From contig DYYG01000013.1 of NCBI GenBank assembly GCA_020741775.1, positions 372,001 through 436,000 on the forward strand: 64,000 bases of DNA. The letters are read 5' to 3'. This DNA comes from Methylorubrum populi (GTDB lineage: Bacteria > Pseudomonadota > Alphaproteobacteria > Rhizobiales > Beijerinckiaceae). A model generated the notes under the pieces. It was not told where the DNA came from. It saw only the letters and a list, made by a program, of their open reading frames with translations, and did not search any database. Position 1 is the stretch's first letter. Each line of letters starts with the position of its first letter. Made by a program: the position numbers and the translations under genes. Below, piece after piece: positions 8,902 to 17,864 of this stretch.

Positions 8902-9690
8902 TCAGGCGCCCCGGCTCAGGACGCGGCTCGTTTCGGAGACGATCACCGGGCGGCCGCTCGCGAAGCTGACCGTCAGGATGAGTTCGGCCACGCCCCGCGA
9001 GCGCGCGCCGCGTGCGGGGCTGATGGCGGTGAAATCGTGGATCGTGCGCACGACGCAGGTGGCGCTGGGCCCGTCGCAGGCGACCTGCGGCGCCCCTTGC
9101 GCCTCGTAACGCCGCTCGGGCCAGCGCTGCGCGAAACGCTGCTTCTCGGCCATCAGGCCGCCGACCGACAGGGGCCGCCCGTAGAAGACGACGCGCTTGT
9201 CGTAGAAGCGCGGTGCTGCGGCCAGCATCGCTCCGTTGGGAGCCGACACGCTGGCGAGATAATCGAGGCTCAGGCGCTGGGCCGCCACCGCCCAATCGGA
9301 AAAGCGCGGATCGGGCTCGGCCCGGGCGACCGGCGCGGTGGCAGGCAGGGCAGGGCGGTAGGAGCGCGCAGTCCTCGCGGAACTCAGCTCGCGGGCCCGT
9401 TCGCGCCGCTCGGCCCGGCGGGTGCGGCGCGACTCGGCAGCGTGGGACCGGTCATGGCGTCGAGCCTGCCGCCGGGCGGGGGCCACCGCCATGGACCGGC
9501 GCGAGCCGGAGGCCGCTTCGGTCTCGGCGCGCTCGGCGGGTTTCGCCGCCGGCTTCGCCCGCTCGCTGCCGGCGCTCGGCTTGTCGGATTTGGCCGGCGG
9601 ATCGATCCAGTTCGATCCCTGCTGGGCCAGGGCGACACCGGTTGCACAGGCCGAGGAGAGGAGAAGGGTCAGAAGCAGGACGGGGCGCAT
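8902..9690 (-). CDS. Secreted hypothetical protein with NTF2-like C-terminal region
   Basis: 262 residues. The start MRPVLLLTLLLSSACATGVALAQ is a signal peptide with an ALA-Q cleavage site; a cysteine in it is not in a good lipobox. Residues about 30-110 are Arg/Ala-rich, low complexity and probably disordered. The C-terminal 150 residues have the pattern FYDKRVVFYGRPLS...KQRFAQRWPERRYEAQ...VACDGPSATCVVRTIHDF, which I associate with NTF2-like periplasmic domains attached to alphaproteobacterial peptidases and secreted proteins. This match is from memory of the pattern, not a search. The ATG at 9690 is chosen for the signal peptide. Confidence 0.66.
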   Translation of the reverse strand: MRPVLLLTLLLSSACATGVALAQQGSNWIDPPAKSDKPSAGSERAKPAAKPAERAETEAASGSRRSMAVAPARRQARRHDRSHAAESRRTRRAERRERARELSSARTARSYRPALPATAPVARAEPDPRFSDWAVAAQRLSLDYLASVSAPNGAMLAAAPRFYDKRVVFYGRPLSVGGLMAEKQRFAQRWPERRYEAQGAPQVACDGPSATCVVRTIHDFTAISPARGARSRGVAELILTVSFASGRPVIVSETSRVLSRGA

Positions 9691-10149
9691 GACGAGACCG
9701 ATCGGGCGAGCAGGCCTGAAGGTGCTTCGCGGAACGCCCGGCCGCCTTCGGCTCTCACCGTAGGCTTGGGGCGGCCGCGGGCATTCCGCGGTGAAGGGCA
9801 GCCGGTTCAGAGGAACGCGCGACGATACCGCTACGGTTCCGCAAAGGCCGGTGGCCGTGTGGGATTTGCCTACACCGAGACCGGGGGCCTTGCGACCGCT
9901 CCCCGGCCCGAAGCGGGCGTTACCCCCGCTGTCCAAACCCGGTGCCGTCTCGATCTCAAACTTACGCTTGCTCGCAAACTTTTATGTGCCCTTGCATGGA
10001 CCCTTGCCATCCCGCCGGAAGAGCCCACTTGAGCGTGGCTGCCCTGCCCATCCTGCCTTTCCGCGGCAGGCGGATGCTTCCCCGGGAAGTGTCGGGTGAG
10101 GGTGCCGAGATGGGTCCGGGCCCCTCTGGCGGTCGAGGCGTCGGCCGTG
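9691..10149. other. Divergent intergenic region before the lipid kinase gene
   Basis: These 459 bases separate the minus-strand secreted protein from the plus-strand lipid kinase. No convincing gene is present. At 9814-9840 the minus strand reads GGAAC-N18-CGTT, close to an EcfG promoter but one base beyond the usual spacing. A less GC-rich stretch at about 9950-9995 (including CAAACTTTTATG) may hold the lipid kinase promoter. Confidence 0.35.
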
Positions 10150-11187
10150 ATGTCGGATCCTTATCCGCTTGCGCGGACGCGGCGCGAGAGCGTGCGAGGA
10201 TTGCCTCTTGCCGGCGATGCCGATTCTTCTGCCCCGTCCGATGCTGTGCGGAGCGGTCGCTTGAGTGCTGCCCCCTCCACCGGCCGCCGCGCCCTCCTCC
10301 TCGTCAACGGCAAGGCCCGCAGCGGCGGTGCATCCCTGGACGCGATCCGCGCGATCTTGCGCCAGGGCGGTCTCGATCTGGTCGAGCCCAAGAACAGCAC
10401 GGATTGCAAGGAGGTGATCGGCCGCCATGCCGGCGCGGTCGATCTGGTGATCCTCGGCGGCGGCGACGGCACCATGAACGCGGCGGCTCCCGCCCTCGTC
10501 GAGACCAAGCTGCCCTTCGGTATCCTGCCGCTCGGCACCGCCAACGATCTTGCCCGCTCTCTGGGGCTCCCGCTCGAACCGGAGGCGGCGGCGCGGGTGA
10601 TCCCCACCGCACCGGAGAAGGCGATCGACCTCGGCTGGGTCAACGGACACTATTACTTCAACGTGGCGAGCATCGGCTTCTCGGCGGATCTGGCGAGCGA
10701 GCTGACGGCGGATGCCAAGAAGACCTGGGGCACGGTCGGCTACGCCATCGCGGCCTTCCGGCTGCTGCGCCGGGCCCGGCCCTTCACGGTGACGATCGAG
10801 CATGACGGGCGCACCGAGAAGGTGACGACCATCCAGGCCTCCGTCGGCAACGGACGCCATTACGGCGGCGGCATGACGGTACAGGAGGATGCCACTGTCG
10901 ATGACGGCCGGCTCGATTTTTACAGCTTGGAGGTCGCCCATTGGTGGCGCCTCATCGCCCTGCTGCCGGCCCTGCGGCGGGGCACCCACGGCAAGGCCGC
11001 GGATGTCCGCGCCTTCGAAACCACGGAGCTGGTGCTGACGACCCGCAAGCCGCGGGCGGTCAACACCGACGGTGAGCTGACCACCTGGACGCCGGCCCAT
11101 TTCAAGGTGGTGCCGAAAGCCGTGCGGGTGCTGGCGCCGGATAGCGCCCCGTCCGGATCGGGCACTCGCTTCCCCTTGCCATTCTGA
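10150..11187 (+). CDS. YegS/BmrU-type diacylglycerol/lipid kinase
   Basis: A 345-residue lipid kinase with a DAGK catalytic domain beginning at about residue 46 ([13 protein letters not shown]). The nucleotide-binding motif [10 protein letters not shown] and the second motif [16 protein letters not shown] are intact. The C-terminal beta-sandwich contains [29 protein letters not shown], typical of the YegS/Rv2252/BmrU group. It phosphorylates diacylglycerol or a related lipid at the inner membrane; the exact substrate is not evident. About 40 N-terminal residues precede the domain and look disordered. A downstream start is possible, but the ATG at 10150 gives the longest sensible protein. TerC follows after 53 bases. 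Confidence 0.88.
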   Translation: MSDPYPLARTRRESVRGLPLAGDADSSAPSDAVRSGRLSAAPSTGRRALLLVNGKARSGGASLDAIRAILRQGGLDLVEPKNSTDCKEVIGRHAGAVDLVILGGGDGTMNAAAPALVETKLPFGILPLGTANDLARSLGLPLEPEAAARVIPTAPEKAIDLGWVNGHYYFNVASIGFSADLASELTADAKKTWGTVGYAIAAFRLLRRARPFTVTIEHDGRTEKVTTIQASVGNGRHYGGGMTVQEDATVDDGRLDFYSLEVAHWWRLIALLPALRRGTHGKAADVRAFETTELVLTTRKPRAVNTDGELTTWTPAHFKVVPKAVRVLAPDSAPSGSGTRFPLPF

Positions 11188-11240
11188 CCGTCGCCGTTCC
11201 GAGCGGCGGCCCCTCCCTTCCTCGAACCGACGGACGACCC

Positions 11241-11984
11241 GTGGACAGCCTGCTGCAACTTGCCACCGACCCGACCGCCTGGGCGGCTCTGGCGACCCTG
11301 GTCGTGATGGAGGTGGTCCTCGGGATCGACAACCTGATCTTCATCTCGATCATCACCAACAAGCTTCCGGCGGAGCAGCAGAGCCGGGCCCGACGCATCG
11401 GCATCGGGCTGGCGCTGATCCTGCGGCTCGCCTTGCTCGGCACGGTCGCTTGGATCGTCCACCTCACCGAGCCGGTCTTCGAGCTGTTCGGGAAGGGCTT
11501 CTCCTGGCGCGACCTCATCCTGATCGCGGGCGGCCTGTTCCTGCTGTGGAAGGCGACCAAGGAGATCCATCACAGCGTCGATCCGAATCCGGAGGAGAAA
11601 CCGGGCAATCAGGTGGCGGTCACCTTCGCCTCGGCCATCGGCCAGATCCTGATCCTCGACCTCGTCTTCTCGATCGATTCGATCATCACGGCGGTCGGTA
11701 TGACCGAGCATGTGCCGATCATGGTGATTGCGGTGATCGCCGCCGTCACGGTGATGCTGATCGCCGCCGATCCGCTCTCGCGCTTCATCGCCGCCAACCC
11801 CACAGTGGTGATGCTGGCGCTGGGCTTCCTCATCATGATCGGCATGACGCTGCTCGCGGAAGGCTTCGGGGCGCATGTGCCGAAGGGCTACATCTACACC
11901 GCCATGGCCTTCTCGGCCGGTGTCGAAGGGCTCAACATGCTGGCCCGGCGGCGCCGAAAGGCGAAGTCGCCGGTCGGTGGCTGA
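11241..11984 (+). CDS. TerC-family integral membrane protein
   Basis: 247 residues with about seven hydrophobic helices. The first TM contains [23 protein letters not shown], the TerC signature with acidic residues in the membrane (E and D), and the repeat-related helix [17 protein letters not shown] carries the matching FSIDS motif. TerC proteins are linked to tellurium resistance and to Mn/Ca handling, including metallation of exported proteins. This is the short form without CBS or CorC domains. Translation starts at GTG 11241. Co-transcription with the lipid kinase is likely from the spacing. Confidence 0.92.
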   Translation: MDSLLQLATDPTAWAALATLVVMEVVLGIDNLIFISIITNKLPAEQQSRARRIGIGLALILRLALLGTVAWIVHLTEPVFELFGKGFSWRDLILIAGGLFLLWKATKEIHHSVDPNPEEKPGNQVAVTFASAIGQILILDLVFSIDSIITAVGMTEHVPIMVIAVIAAVTVMLIAADPLSRFIAANPTVVMLALGFLIMIGMTLLAEGFGAHVPKGYIYTAMAFSAGVEGLNMLARRRRKAKSPVGG

Positions 11985-12225
11985 GGCGTGGCAGTTTTCC
12001 CGTGAAAACTCGGGACGCTGCATCGAGCCCGCGCAGCGCCCCAGCGAAGCGCCCATCCGGCACCTCGAAACGATCAAGTCGAGGTGCGGTGCATCCGACT
12101 GAGGTGGTCAACGAACGGTAAGGCATGGCGGCCGAAGTCCGGCTGCCCTGGCCCCTCGGGTAAGGGTCCATTCACATCGCTCCGTGCGTTTAGGCAGTGT
12201 GACCTGATCCCAAGCGACCGTGCTC

Positions 12226-13179
12226 ATGCGCCTCCTCCTCGCAACGGTCCTGCTCGCGGCTGCGTGCGGCTCCTCCCTTGCCACGACACCCTCGCCGTTC
12301 CGCACGGCCCTCGCGATGGCCGGCGGCTGCGGTGCGCACCGCGTCCTCGCGGAGGAACGGCTCGGCCGGCTCGGCACCGTCGCGGCGACCGCCGTGCCGC
12401 AGGGCGAGGCCGACCTGTTCGGCAAGCCGGCGGGGCAATGGACAGAGGACGAGATCCGGGATGCCCTCTCCGCCTTCGCGGCCTGCGAAATCCTCTTAGG
12501 GCCTGAGGGCACCGGACGGAGCGAGCGCCTCGCCCGCGATCTGCGCAGCCTGAAGGCGGCCCTGCGCCGGGCCATCGTCGTCGGGCATGCCAGCGCCCCC
12601 ATCGAGACGGGCGAGGAGCGGGCGCCGCACGGCGCCGGCCGCGAGGGCACCCCGACCGGAGCCGCTCGGCTACGGCAGGGTCCGGCCTTCACGCCTGCCC
12701 TGCGGAGCGCACCCATCGCGCCGGCAGGCCCACGACCTGTCGCGGCATCCGTGGGCATCCCGCAGGCGGAAGCGCCACGCGCGCCCACCGCGACGCCGAC
12801 CGCATCCGCCGATCTGCCGGAGAACGTCCCGTCCGACCGAACCCGGCACGCGCGGCCACCGACGGCCGATCCGGCTGCGCCGTCCCGTCCCGTGCCGGTC
12901 GCCGCGCACCGTCCGCCGACCGAGCAGAGGGCGTGTTTGGTCAACCTCGGCACCTTCGAGCTGATCGAGGCCGAGATGCGTCTCCCCGAGGTCGAGAGCC
13001 TGCTCGGTTGTCGCGGCAGCATCGACGCCTCCGCGACGATCCCCGGGATCGGGACCTTCGAGACCTATCTCTGGTCCGATCGCAGCGGCGGCGGGACCAT
13101 CACGCTGGTCTTTCAGAACCAGCGCCTGCGCTCGAAGGCGCAGCGCGGCCTCGGCGCGGAAGCCGGACGCGGCGGCTGA
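12226..13179 (+). CDS. Secreted hypothetical protein with C-terminal BLIP-like domain
   Basis: 317 residues starting MRLLLATVLLAAACGSSLAT, a signal peptide that could be of the lipoprotein type (AAAC). A cysteine-containing region (residues 20-120) is followed by a long Pro/Ala/Arg linker (about 125-235). The C-terminal 80 residues, CLVNLGTFELIEAEMRLPEVESLLGC...YLWSDRSGGGTITLVFQNQRL, match the pattern of BLIP/SmpA-like small domains (xPEVExLLG...YxW...FQNxRL). Such domains mediate protein-protein contacts in the envelope. A GTG two codons upstream is an alternative start. The specific role is unknown. Confidence 0.68.
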   Translation: MRLLLATVLLAAACGSSLATTPSPFRTALAMAGGCGAHRVLAEERLGRLGTVAATAVPQGEADLFGKPAGQWTEDEIRDALSAFAACEILLGPEGTGRSERLARDLRSLKAALRRAIVVGHASAPIETGEERAPHGAGREGTPTGAARLRQGPAFTPALRSAPIAPAGPRPVAASVGIPQAEAPRAPTATPTASADLPENVPSDRTRHARPPTADPAAPSRPVPVAAHRPPTEQRACLVNLGTFELIEAEMRLPEVESLLGCRGSIDASATIPGIGTFETYLWSDRSGGGTITLVFQNQRLRSKAQRGLGAEAGRGG

Positions 13180-13318
13180 GCCGGGGCCGCTTCGATCCGC
13201 TGGTTGCCCGATGTCCCGCCTCGGACAGGCTTCCATCCCATCCGATCGACCCCGCGGAATGGCCGTCACGCGCCGCGTAGATTTGGCTGGCCCCGGCATC
13301 GAAGAAGCGGGGATCGTC

Positions 13319-14032
13319 TCAGCCTTCGTCCCCATCCCGCCGAAGCAGGGGGCAGATGCCCTCGCACTTCGAAAAGCCCGGCAGGCCGTACCGCAGGCAG
13401 CAGACCCGGCGGCGCGGTGCCTCGAAGCCCGCGAGCGCGTCGGCGCGCATCAGGGTCAGCGCCGCGCAGGCGTCGCGCGGCCAGCGCAGGGCCTGGAGAG
13501 CTTCGTCCGCTTCGCCGGCTCGCTCCGGGTTCTCCCGCGCGATCGTCTTGAGCGTCCAGAACAGGTGGCCCCCGGCATTCTCCCATAGCAGCCGGTGCGA
13601 GAGTCCCGTCTCGGCCCGCAGAGCCTGAATCAGGGGCGTGACACCCTCGGCGAGCAGCCGGTCGACCTGGGCCGGAAGAGGGGAGGGGAGCGCCCCTTCC
13701 GGTGCAAGATGGAGCGTTGCCGGCAGGCCGGTTTCCGGCGTGAAGCGGATCGCGTCGACGGTCAGGGCCGCACCGAGCCGCGCGCCCGCCGCCAGTGTCG
13801 GTGCGATCAGCGCAGCGAACAGGTAGGCGCTCCAAAGCGAGGCAACCGCCTTCCGCTCGGCCCCCGGATAGGCATCCGCGAAGAGGGCAATGCCATCGGC
13901 GACGGCGCCGCTGCCCGCGAGGTCCGACAGCGCGCGGGCCCGCGGATCGGGGGCGTAGCGAAGCTGGCCGGAGAAGGATGCAAACGCACCGGTGAGGGCG
14001 TCGTCGAGCCGATCTTGGGCAATAAGGGACAA
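13319..14032 (-). CDS. fhuF: FhuF-type siderophore-iron reductase
   Basis: 237 residues. FhuF proteins reduce ferric iron in hydroxamate siderophores after uptake and carry a [2Fe-2S] cluster bound by a C-terminal C-C-X10-C-X2-C motif. Here the C-terminus reads RRRVCCLRYGLPGFSKCEGICP, with cysteines at 211, 212, 223 and 227, so the final spacing is X3 instead of X2. The rest (GVTPLIQALRAETGLSHRLLWENAGGHLFW) is characteristic of the family. No siderophore transporter is next to it. Iron regulation is expected, but I see no clear Fur/RirA/Irr box. Confidence 0.87.
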   Translation of the reverse strand: MSLIAQDRLDDALTGAFASFSGQLRYAPDPRARALSDLAGSGAVADGIALFADAYPGAERKAVASLWSAYLFAALIAPTLAAGARLGAALTVDAIRFTPETGLPATLHLAPEGALPSPLPAQVDRLLAEGVTPLIQALRAETGLSHRLLWENAGGHLFWTLKTIARENPERAGEADEALQALRWPRDACAALTLMRADALAGFEAPRRRVCCLRYGLPGFSKCEGICPLLRRDGDEG

Positions 14033-14331
14033 GGCGAGGCTCGCCTCATCAGCGAGAAATCAGGTTCGCGGAGCGCCGCCTGGATTGGTCACGGTAGCAG
14101 GCATCCGCGTCGCCGCCGAAATAGCGGTGCTCGAGCCCCCTGATCACGTTGACGTGACGTCGCAGGCTCCTCGACCCCCGGGGTGTCACTGGTCGTCGCG
14201 CCGCGTCGCCCTGGCGTTGCGGCGATGACCGAACACCTCGCGAGGCACGCGGGTGCCCGCCCACCAGATGCGGCTGTCGCGCTCGATCGGTTGGCGCGCC
14301 TCTCATAGGGGCGCGCCGTGGCGGAGGCGGT
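14033..14331. other. Intergenic region between fhuF and poxB, possible gene remnant
   Basis: These 299 bases lie upstream of fhuF and downstream of poxB on the minus strand. Open minus-strand stretches encode RIWWAGTRVPREVF and HVNVIRGLEHRYFGG, which look protein-like but are short, lie in two different frames and have no start with a ribosome site. They may be a decayed gene, or chance in GC-rich DNA. Confidence 0.25.
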
Positions 14332-16065
14332 TCAACGAAGCAGGTTGGTCTTCGCCAGATCGAGGATCGCGTCACCCCGCCCATTCATCACCGCCTGCAG
14401 CGCGTAAAGGCTGAAGCCCTTCACCTGCTCCGCCTGGAGTTTCGGCGGCATGGCCAGTTCCTGGCGGTTCGTCACCACGTCGAGGAGGGCGGGGCCGGGA
14501 TGGGCCAGCACGTCCGTAATCGCGCCGTTCAGGTCGCCCGGATCCTCGACCCGGTGGGCATGGATACCGATGGCGCGGGCCATTGCAGCGAAATCCGGGT
14601 TCTCCAGGGTGACGCCGGTCTCGAGATAGCCCGCGGCTTTCATCTCCAGCTCGACGAAGCCGAGGGTACCGTTGTTGTAGATGACGACCTTCACCGGCAG
14701 CTTTTCTTGGCGGAGGGTGAGGATGTCGCCCATCAGCATGGTGAAGCCGCCATCACCCGAGAGCGAGATCACCTGCCGTCCCGGGCTCGCGGCCTGGATG
14801 CCGATGGCGTGCGGCAGGGCGTTGGCCATCGAGCCGTGGGCCCAGGAGCCGATCAGGCGCCGCCCGGCGGTCATGGTGAGGTAGCGTGCCGCCCAGACCG
14901 TGGGCGTGCCGACATCGGCGGTGAACACCGCATTGTCGCTGGCCGCCTCGCTGAGAAGGCGGGTGAGGTATTGCGGGTGGATCGGCCGGCGCCCGGCCTT
15001 GCCGGTGGCGAGATCGTCGAGGTCTTCCCGCGCCTTGGCGTAGTGCTTGAGGCTGGCTTCCAAATGGCGGGCGCTGTCGTTGCCGCTCAGCCCTGGCAGC
15101 AGCGCCTCGATGGTCGCGCCGACATCGCCGACCAGGCCGAGTTCGAGGCGGCAGCGCTTGCCCAGATTTTCCGGTCGGAGATCGATCTGCGCGATCTTGG
15201 CGTGCTCCGGGTAGAATTGCCGATAGGGGAAGTCGGTGCCGAGCATCAGCAGGGTTTCGCAGGCTTCCATGGCCTCGTAGCCCGAGGAGAAGCCGATGAG
15301 GCCGGTCATGCCGACATCGTAGGGGTTGTCGTGCTCGACATGCTCCTTGCCGCCGAGCGCGTGGACAATCGGGCTCTTGAGCCGTTCGGCCAGCTGCATC
15401 AGCGGCGCATGGGCTCCGGCGCAGCCGCGCCCGCACAGCAGCGTGATCTTCTTGGACCCGTTGAGGAGGCCGGCGAGGCGGTCGAGCTCGTCGGCCGGCG
15501 GCACGGCCACGGGCGCGCGGGGATGGAGCGTGGCGGCGGCGGCGATGGCGCGCTTGGGCGCCTCCTTGAGGGCGACGGTGCCGGGGATGACCACCACGGC
15601 GACGCCGCGCCGGCCGATGGCCGTGCGGATCGCGGCCTCCAGCACGTTCGGCAGCTGCTCGGGATCGGAGACCAGCTCGCAGAAATGGCTGCAATCGCGA
15701 AACAGCTCTTCCGGCCGAGTCGCCTGGAAGTAGTTCAGGCCGATCTCGCTCGACGGGATATGGGCGGCGATGGCGAGCACCGGCGTGCGGGTGCGGTGCG
15801 CGTCGTACAGGCCGTTGATGAGGTGGAGGTTGCCGGGCCCGCAGGAGCCGGCGCAGACCGCGAGTTCGCCGGTGACCTGGGACTCGCCGGCGGCGGCGAA
15901 GGCGGCGACCTCCTCGTGGCGGACATGGACCCAATCGATCACGCCGCGGCTGCGGATCGCCTCGGTGATTCCGTTCAGGCTGTCGCCGACGAGGCCGTAG
16001 ACGCGGCGCACGCCCGCCTGCTGGAGCGTCTCGACGATCAGATCCGATACGTTGCGGGTTGCCAT
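14332..16065 (-). CDS. poxB: Pyruvate dehydrogenase (ubiquinone) / pyruvate oxidase, ThDP-dependent
   Basis: 577 residues of the ThDP-dependent acetolactate-synthase-like superfamily, matching PoxB, the peripheral membrane enzyme that oxidises pyruvate to acetate and CO2 and passes electrons to ubiquinone. The N-terminal domain has YGLVGDSLNGITEA and the catalytic glutamate in WVHVRHEEVAAFAA. The FAD domain is central. The C-terminal domain carries the ThDP motif GDGGFTMLMGDILTL...VVIYNNGTLGF. The length fits PoxB (572). A near-match to the EcfG general-stress promoter sits 46-70 bases upstream, in keeping with poxB being stationary-phase controlled in other bacteria. Confidence 0.92.
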   Translation of the reverse strand: MATRNVSDLIVETLQQAGVRRVYGLVGDSLNGITEAIRSRGVIDWVHVRHEEVAAFAAAGESQVTGELAVCAGSCGPGNLHLINGLYDAHRTRTPVLAIAAHIPSSEIGLNYFQATRPEELFRDCSHFCELVSDPEQLPNVLEAAIRTAIGRRGVAVVVIPGTVALKEAPKRAIAAAATLHPRAPVAVPPADELDRLAGLLNGSKKITLLCGRGCAGAHAPLMQLAERLKSPIVHALGGKEHVEHDNPYDVGMTGLIGFSSGYEAMEACETLLMLGTDFPYRQFYPEHAKIAQIDLRPENLGKRCRLELGLVGDVGATIEALLPGLSGNDSARHLEASLKHYAKAREDLDDLATGKAGRRPIHPQYLTRLLSEAASDNAVFTADVGTPTVWAARYLTMTAGRRLIGSWAHGSMANALPHAIGIQAASPGRQVISLSGDGGFTMLMGDILTLRQEKLPVKVVIYNNGTLGFVELEMKAAGYLETGVTLENPDFAAMARAIGIHAHRVEDPGDLNGAITDVLAHPGPALLDVVTNRQELAMPPKLQAEQVKGFSLYALQAVMNGRGDAILDLAKTNLLR

Positions 16066-16110
16066 GCGCCGTCTCCAAGCGGGTCGCCCTGACGGGCGTG
16101 ACGGCGGGCA

Positions 16111-16135
16111 AACGTCAAACGAGAGCGAAGGTTCG
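16111..16135 (-). promoter_or_regulatory. EcfG-like promoter with one mismatch, upstream of poxB
   Basis: On the minus strand the sequence is CGAAC-N16-CGTT, one base off the alphaproteobacterial general-stress consensus GGAAC-N16/17-CGTT. The -10 element ends 46 bases before the poxB ATG, a sensible distance. The mismatch is in the first base of the -35 element, so the call is tentative. An AT-rich block at 16150-16176 containing the palindrome GTAATTAC lies further upstream and could hold an additional site. Confidence 0.35.
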
Positions 16136-16314
16136 AGATGCGCTCGATTTTGTAATTACTGCATAATTTCTCGCTTCCGGCCCGGCGACACCGGCATCAT
16201 CGTCCATCCGGGGGGCGGGGTTGGGGCTCACCGCGAACGGATAGGCCCGTCGTGAGCGGTGCGTGGCGCAGCGTCTTGGACTGACCGGAACCGAGTTCCC
16301 GTCCGCACGCGCCG

Positions 16315-16812
16315 TCATTCCTTCTCGCGCTCGAAGGTCACGATGCTGCGGGTCTCGCCGCGGTCGGCCCAGTTCGGCATCACCCGCCAGGGGGTGAGAA
16401 CCCGCAGGCGCTCGCCTTCCAGGGTGAACGTCCGAGTCTGCTCCGTGCCGATCCATTTCGGATCCCAGGCCACGTCGAGTTTGGCGATCCACTTGTTCCC
16501 GTCGAGGCGGTACCGTCCGGTATAGGAGACGAGGGTCTTGAACAGGGCGGCCCGCTGCGCGTCATCCTCGGCCGGCTTCCGTCCTTCGCCGGTCAGCACG
16601 AAGAAGACGCGCTTGTCCGGCGTGAAATAGGCGTAGCCGGTCGGATGCGTGCCCATCACCGGCAGCATCTCGCCGTTCGCGCGCACCTCCACCTCGTAGG
16701 AGACCAGCTTCCAGAGGCCGCGCAAGCGCGCGTCGTCCTCCGCCCGGACTGTTTCCGGGATCAGGCTGGCCGAGAGCGTGGCGAGCGCCGCCAGCGCGAA
16801 TCCTGTCCGCAT
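16315..16812 (-). CDS. Secreted lipocalin-like domain protein
   Basis: 165 residues: signal peptide MRTGFALAALATLSASLIPETVRAED, then one lipocalin-like beta-barrel. The domain opens with LRGLWKLVSYEVEVRANGE and has PTGYAYFTPDKRVFFVLTGEGRKP and YTGRYRLDGNKWIAKLDVAWDPKWIGTEQTR in the order seen in the Lipocalin_5 family of bacterial proteins. The ligand and physiological role are unknown. The gene is divergent from the PagL-like gene, 273 bases apart, and both act at the envelope. The ATG at 16812 is preferred to far upstream in-frame codons because of the signal peptide and a GGCAGGGAGG-like site before it. Confidence 0.82.
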   Translation of the reverse strand: MRTGFALAALATLSASLIPETVRAEDDARLRGLWKLVSYEVEVRANGEMLPVMGTHPTGYAYFTPDKRVFFVLTGEGRKPAEDDAQRAALFKTLVSYTGRYRLDGNKWIAKLDVAWDPKWIGTEQTRTFTLEGERLRVLTPWRVMPNWADRGETRSIVTFEREKE

Positions 16813-17085
16813 ATCCGCCTCCCTGCCGAAGACCGTTCTCTCCAGGGCCGCTTGATTCAGGCGCGGCCGATCCGGTCGATCAAATGACACAATGCGAGCT
16901 GTCCCCGTGCCGGGCAAGCCTCTCGCGCCGGAGGCGTGCGGTCGGACCGGCGCCGAGAGCGCAGACCGAGTGTGGCGTCGAGGCCCCACCGAGCCGGCAA
17001 AAGCGTGGAAGCCGGATGAATCCGAGGGCTGTGACCGAAGCGGCATGATATTGGGGGCAGGTTGAAACGGACGGACCGACCGCCG

Positions 17086-17724
17086 ATGACCTCACCCCTT
17101 GCCCGGATCTTCGTCGGCGTCCTCGCCGCCTCGGCCATCACGGCTGTGCAGGCCGCCGATCTCGGCGGCGCCCGGGCTCCCGTGCCGCTGCCCTACGCCG
17201 CCCCCGTCCAGCCCTACAGCATCGTCTCCGAAGTCCGCATCGGCGGCTCAGTGCAGGATCCGGGCAGTGCCGAGGGCAAGGCCGCCGGTTTCAGCACCGC
17301 GAACGTCAACGGCGAAATCCTGTTCGCCAAGCCGGTCGTCAGCGCCGATCCGTTCTGGCAGGCCTTCGTGCCGCGTCCCACCGTGGGCGGCAGCTACAAC
17401 ACCGGCGGCCGCACCAGCTACGCCTATATCGGTGGCACCTGGACCGTCGATCTCTTCCCCGAGACCCTCGACCGCCGCGTGTTCATCGAGGGCTTCTTCG
17501 GCGGCGCCGCCCATAACGGCTATACCGGTCCGAAGGAGTTCACGCCCTACGGCTTCAACACCCTCGGCTGCTCGCCGCTCTTCCGCGAGGCCGCCGCGCT
17601 CGGCTTCCGCATCAGCGAGCATTGGAGCGTGATGGCGACGGTCGAGCACATGTCGAATGCCGGCCTTTGCGCCAACAATCGCGGCCTGACCAATTACGGC
17701 GGCAAGATCGGCTACACCTTCTGA
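17086..17724 (+). CDS. PagL-type lipid A 3-O-deacylase (acyloxyacyl hydrolase), outer membrane
   Basis: 212 residues. The signal peptide is MTSPLARIFVGVLAASAITAVQAAD. The mature part is an 8-strand-type beta-barrel with alternating aromatic strands and a terminal phenylalanine (GGKIGYTF), as needed for outer-membrane assembly. Near the C-terminus HWSVMATVEHMSNAGLC holds the PagL catalytic pair H-x-S in the HxSNA motif, followed by NNRGLTNYG. PagL removes the 3-O acyl chain from lipid A. The start is uncertain: a TTG at 17062 would add eight residues. A terminator follows at 17808. Confidence 0.84.
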   Translation: MTSPLARIFVGVLAASAITAVQAADLGGARAPVPLPYAAPVQPYSIVSEVRIGGSVQDPGSAEGKAAGFSTANVNGEILFAKPVVSADPFWQAFVPRPTVGGSYNTGGRTSYAYIGGTWTVDLFPETLDRRVFIEGFFGGAAHNGYTGPKEFTPYGFNTLGCSPLFREAAALGFRISEHWSVMATVEHMSNAGLCANNRGLTNYGGKIGYTF

Positions 17725-17770
17725 TCCGCCGAGGGCGGGCCGTCGCCCTCTCCGGTTCGCCGCAACCGAG

Positions 17771-17803
17771 TTGCCGAAAGCATCTTGCCGAAAGCATCTT
17801 GCC
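17771..17803. repeat. 14-bp tandem direct repeat
   Basis: TTGCCGAAAGCATC occurs twice without interruption at 17771-17784 and 17785-17798, followed by a partial third copy TTGCC. It lies between the PagL-like gene and its terminator. It is most simply slippage, though a protein-binding or RNA role cannot be excluded. Confidence 0.85.
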
Positions 17804-17807
17804 AAGA

Positions 17808-17844
17808 CCCGCCGCGCGCGAAACATCGCCCGGCGGGTTTTGTT
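17808..17844 (+). terminator. Intrinsic terminator after the PagL-like gene
   Basis: The arms CCCGCCG (17808-17814) and CGGCGGG (17831-17837) form a GC stem with a 16-base loop, followed directly by TTTTGTTT. It ends 21 bases before the GTG of the adenosyltransferase gene, so it separates that transcript from the PagL-like gene or acts as a leader hairpin. Confidence 0.6.
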
Positions 17845-17864
17845 TGCCCGCGGGAGGCAAGGCC

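Noticed and set aside
9812..9840. EcfG promoters in either direction near 9.8 kb
   Set aside because: The minus-strand match needs an 18-base spacer, and the plus-strand match (CGGT) has a mismatch and is over 300 bases from the next start.
14500..16092. 530-codon plus-strand open frame opposite poxB
   Set aside because: The opposite strand encodes an intact 577-residue ThDP enzyme; the long antisense frame results from high GC.
16120..16140. GGTTCGAGA as a tRNA T-loop
   Set aside because: The flanking bases do not form a T-stem, and no acceptor or anticodon arms are present.
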